This document shows positions 61,681-64,000 of a stretch of 64,000 bases of DNA, piece after piece. Origin of the DNA: Arthrobacter sp. SDTb3-6 (GTDB lineage: Bacteria; Actinomycetota; Actinomycetes; Actinomycetales; Micrococcaceae); the NCBI RefSeq assembly GCF_013376095.1, contig NZ_JAAMFN010000015.1, positions 29,553 to 93,552 of the forward strand, in the 5' to 3' direction. A program made the translations under genes and the position numbers. Under the pieces are notes generated by a model. That model made no database searches. It had not been told where the DNA came from and was given only the letters and a program-made list of their open reading frames with translations. The first letter of the stretch is position 1, and every line of letters begins with the position of its first letter.

Positions 61681-62300
61681 GCGGCCCGCGGCTGGTCCTG
61701 GCGACCCACAACCAGGGCAAGCTGGGTGAGCTGCGCGAGCTGCTCCGGGGCCAGGTGCCCGGCCTGGACGTTGATGTGGATGTGGTCGACGCCGGTGCCG
61801 TGCAGGCGCCGGACGTCAAGGAAACCGGGGTCACCTTTGCGGAGAACTCGCGGCTGAAGGCCCATGAGGTGGCCAGGTTCACCGGGATCCTGGCCATTGC
61901 CGACGACTCCGGCCTGGCAGTGGATGTCCTGGGCGGCGCGCCCGGGATCTTCTCCGCCCGGTGGGCCGGGAAACACGGGGACGACGCCGCCAACCTGCAG
62001 TTGCTGCTGGCCCAGCTCGCCGACATCGACAGCGCACACCGCGGCGCCCGCTTTGTGTGCGCCGCGGCGCTGGCCGGCCCGGACGGCGTCCTGGACGTCG
62101 TGGAGGAGGGGACCCTGGAGGGCACCCTGCTTTCGGAACCGCGCGGCAGCGGCGGCTTTGGCTATGACCCCATCCTGCAGCCGCTGGGCCTGGCCAAGTC
62201 GTGCGCCGAACTGACGGCGCAGGAAAAGAACGCCATCAGCCACCGCGGCCAGGCCTTCCGCGCCCTGCTCCCGCACATCGTCAAGGCACTCGCGCGGTAA
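61677..62300 (+). CDS. rdgB: dITP/XTP pyrophosphatase (RdgB/HAM1 family)
   Basis: A 207-residue house-cleaning enzyme removing dITP, dXTP and ITP from nucleotide pools. [15 protein letters not shown] holds the substrate Lys, [24 protein letters not shown] the metal-binding Asp pair and the Ser/Arg of the base pocket, and [11 protein letters not shown] plus ISHRGQA the C-terminal motifs. The GTG start is inside the rph stop codon region (4-nt overlap), so the two are co-translated. Confidence 0.95.
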   Translation: MSGPRLVLATHNQGKLGELRELLRGQVPGLDVDVDVVDAGAVQAPDVKETGVTFAENSRLKAHEVARFTGILAIADDSGLAVDVLGGAPGIFSARWAGKHGDDAANLQLLLAQLADIDSAHRGARFVCAAALAGPDGVLDVVEEGTLEGTLLSEPRGSGGFGYDPILQPLGLAKSCAELTAQEKNAISHRGQAFRALLPHIVKALAR

Positions 62301-62336
62301 TTCCGGCGCCCCGGGCAGGGCGACCCAGACGTCCAG

Positions 62337-62355
62337 ATTTTCACATTATGAAAAT
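62337..62355. promoter_or_regulatory. Candidate operator 1 before the NCS1 permease gene
   Basis: ATTTTCA-CATTA-TGAAAAT is a perfect 7-bp inverted repeat with a 5-nt centre, in an AT-rich patch between rdgB and the permease gene. Confidence 0.5.
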
Positions 62356-62371
62356 GTAATATCCCCTTGTG

Positions 62372-62386
62372 GAATCAATGTGATTC
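62372..62386. promoter_or_regulatory. Candidate operator 2 before the NCS1 permease gene
   Basis: GAATCA-ATG-TGATTC is a perfect 6-bp inverted repeat, 17 bp after the first dyad. Two different dyads suggest two regulators, or an operator beside a promoter. Confidence 0.45.
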
Positions 62387-62447
62387 TGCCTACACTTTCA
62401 GGGTGGCCTCAACGATGAGGCCGCCCGAGAGTGATTGGCCCAGCATC

Positions 62448-63995
62448 ATGAAAATCGAACCCGCCACCCCGCCGCACGATGAAACAGTCAGGCGCGCTCA
62501 CATGGACCGCGTGCTGCACTACCCGCCCAGCGGTGAAGTGCCCGGGCTGCCCCGGATCAGTGCCACCCTGTACAACCAGGACCTGGCCCCGACCAAAAAA
62601 GAGGGCCGGCACTGGTCGTCGTACAGCATCTTCGCACTCTGGGCCAACGACGTGCACAGCCTGGGCAACTACGGCTTCATACTCGGCCTGTTCGCCTTGG
62701 GCCTGGGAGCCTGGCAGATCCTGCTCGCGCTGGCCATTGGCGCCGCACTGCTGTTTTTCCTGCTGACCTACTCCGGCTTCATGGGACACAAGACGGGCGT
62801 GCCCTTCCCCGTCATGAGCCGGATCGCCTTCGGCATCCGGGGTGCGCAGCTGCCGGCAGCCATCCGCGGTGCCGTGGCGATCGTCTGGTTCGGCATCCAG
62901 ACATACCTGGCCACCCTGGTCCTTCGGGTCATGCTCATCGCCATCGCCCCGGGATTCGGGGCATTGGACCACAATTCCTTCCTCGGCCTCTCAACACTTG
63001 GCTGGTTGACCTTCCTCTTCCTGTGGGTCATCCAGGTGGTGATCGTCCGCTACGGCATGGACATGATCCGCAAATATGAGGTTTTCGCCGGCCCGGTCGT
63101 CCTGTTTACGCTGATCGCACTGGCCGTCTGGATGTTCTTCAAGGCCGGCCTGTCCATTTCCTTCTCCACCAGCCATCCGCTCACGGGAGGCGCCATGTGG
63201 CGCAGCATCTTTGGCGGCGCCGCGCTCTGGGTGACCATCTACGGCACCTTCGTGCTGAACTTCTGCGACTTCACCCGCGCCTCCAGGTCCCGTAAGTCGA
63301 TCGCCAGGGGCAACCTGTGGGGCATCCCGGTCAACACGATGCTCTTTGGCGTCATTGCGGTGGTCATGGCCGGTGCACAGTTCAGGATCAACGGCCACAT
63401 CATTTCCAGCCCCTCCGACATCGTGCAGGCCATCCCCAACACGCTCCTGGTGGTGCTGGCCAGCCTGGCCCTGCTGGTGCTGACCATCGCCGTGAACATG
63501 ATGGCCAACTTCGTGGCGCCGGTCTACGCACTGAACAACTTCTTCCCCAAGCACCTCAACTTTGCCCGGGCCAGCCTGATTTCCGCCATCATCGGCCTGG
63601 TCATCCTGCCGTGGAACCTATACAACAACCCGGTGGTGATCGTGTACTTCCTGGGCGGCCTGGGTGCACTGCTCGGCCCGCTGTTCGGCATCATCATGGT
63701 GGACTACTGGCTGATCCGCAAGGCCCGCGTCAACGTTCCGGCGCTCTACACGCAGCAGGATTCCGGGCCGTACTTCTACCGGCAGGGGGTCAACCCGCGG
63801 GCCATCACCGCCTTTCTCCCGGCCGCCGTCATTGCCATCGTCCTTGGCCTGGTGCCGTTCTTCCACGACATTGCAGACTTCTCGTGGTTCTTCGGCGCCG
63901 GCATCGCCGCAGTGCTCTATTACTTCCTCGCCGGCCGCAGCCGCCAGTTTGAGGAAGTCTCCGGGGAGCCCATCGCCGTGGCCAGCACGCATTAA
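62448..63995 (+). CDS. NCS1-family nucleobase/cation symporter
   Basis: A ~515-residue transporter with 12 TM helices and the nucleobase-cation-symport-1 pattern: NQDLAPTKKEGRHWSSYSIFALW before TM1 (split here), FPVMSRIAFGIRGAQLPA in the TM3 region with the substrate-contact Gly-Ile-Arg, and FVLNFCDFTRASRSRKS. Members import cytosine, allantoin, hydantoins or related compounds with H+ or Na+; the substrate cannot be fixed. Starts at 62403, 62415 or 62448 are all possible; 62448 is used because the earlier residues are unconserved. It follows two operator-like dyads, so it is likely induced or repressed by a specific regulator not in this window. Confidence 0.88.
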   Translation: MKIEPATPPHDETVRRAHMDRVLHYPPSGEVPGLPRISATLYNQDLAPTKKEGRHWSSYSIFALWANDVHSLGNYGFILGLFALGLGAWQILLALAIGAALLFFLLTYSGFMGHKTGVPFPVMSRIAFGIRGAQLPAAIRGAVAIVWFGIQTYLATLVLRVMLIAIAPGFGALDHNSFLGLSTLGWLTFLFLWVIQVVIVRYGMDMIRKYEVFAGPVVLFTLIALAVWMFFKAGLSISFSTSHPLTGGAMWRSIFGGAALWVTIYGTFVLNFCDFTRASRSRKSIARGNLWGIPVNTMLFGVIAVVMAGAQFRINGHIISSPSDIVQAIPNTLLVVLASLALLVLTIAVNMMANFVAPVYALNNFFPKHLNFARASLISAIIGLVILPWNLYNNPVVIVYFLGGLGALLGPLFGIIMVDYWLIRKARVNVPALYTQQDSGPYFYRQGVNPRAITAFLPAAVIAIVLGLVPFFHDIADFSWFFGAGIAAVLYYFLAGRSRQFEEVSGEPIAVASTH

Positions 63996-64000
63996 CCTTT

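Overview
The window is a high-GC actinobacterial chromosome segment, most like Arthrobacter or a close relative in the Micrococcaceae. The evidence is the strong G/C bias at third codon positions, an Arg/Asn-rich insertion in Rho, actinobacterial families (DUF2550, DUF2017, DUF3039, NucS, a DUF222-HNH protein), and gene order. From argS onward the conserved genes run in the order I recall for Mycobacterium tuberculosis Rv1292-Rv1341: argS-lysA-hom-thrC-thrB-rho-prfA-prmC-tsaC-wecA-atp operon-DUF2550, then nucS, a YbbN-like protein, pncB/clpS-DUF2017-murI-MBL-rph-rdgB. It is therefore mainly a housekeeping backbone with lineage-specific inserts.

Layout. 1-7.8 kb: the N-terminal part of hrpA (cut by the window edge), a GNAT acetyltransferase, a DUF222/HNH endonuclease, a sugar O-acetyltransferase, an isochorismatase-fold hydrolase lacking the usual Cys, a SAM methyltransferase, an AhpD-like protein, tRNA-Arg(CCG) and an MFS transporter. 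7.8-10.2 kb: a ThDP-dependent enzyme and an Lrp/AsnC regulator. 10.2-16.9 kb: argS and the lysine/threonine genes lysA-hom-thrC-thrB. 17-22.8 kb: rho, a 333-bp palindromic element where rpmE is often found, then prfA-prmC-tsaC. 22.8-27.8 kb: surface polysaccharide genes (two GT2 enzymes divergent from a FlaA1/CapD-type membrane dehydratase and a WecA-like phosphotransferase). 28-36.4 kb: the complete F1Fo ATP synthase operon with two AtpI/AtpZ-like proteins in front and DUF2550 behind.

36.5-40.4 kb holds a two-gene unit, a membrane esterase followed by a rhomboid-like/DUF2156 (MprF-type) protein. I read it as a candidate aminoacyl-lipid synthase/hydrolase pair, and it is the best candidate here for an under-described system. 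40.4-45.6 kb: csp, nagA, nucS with a divergent zinc-ribbon-like gene, an alpha/beta hydrolase and an AI-2E transporter. 45.8-55.4 kb: a large membrane protein, a YbbN-like thioredoxin/TPR protein, an ABC exporter pair, nagB, DUF3039, a helicase and a decayed GIY-YIG gene between REP-like repeats. 55.4-64 kb: pncB-pncA, clpS-DUF2017, murI-MBL-membrane protein-rph-rdgB and an NCS1 permease.

Regulatory reading. About a dozen genes have a TANNNT-type -10 box ending only 6-7 nt before the start codon, the arrangement expected of leaderless transcripts; this decides several start codons (pncB, DUF3039). Strong stem-loops mark the ends of rho, tsaC/GT2 and the DUF2156 gene/csp. A 17-bp perfect hairpin lies inside the atp operon between atpA and atpG. 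I see no CRISPR array, prophage or intact insertion sequence.
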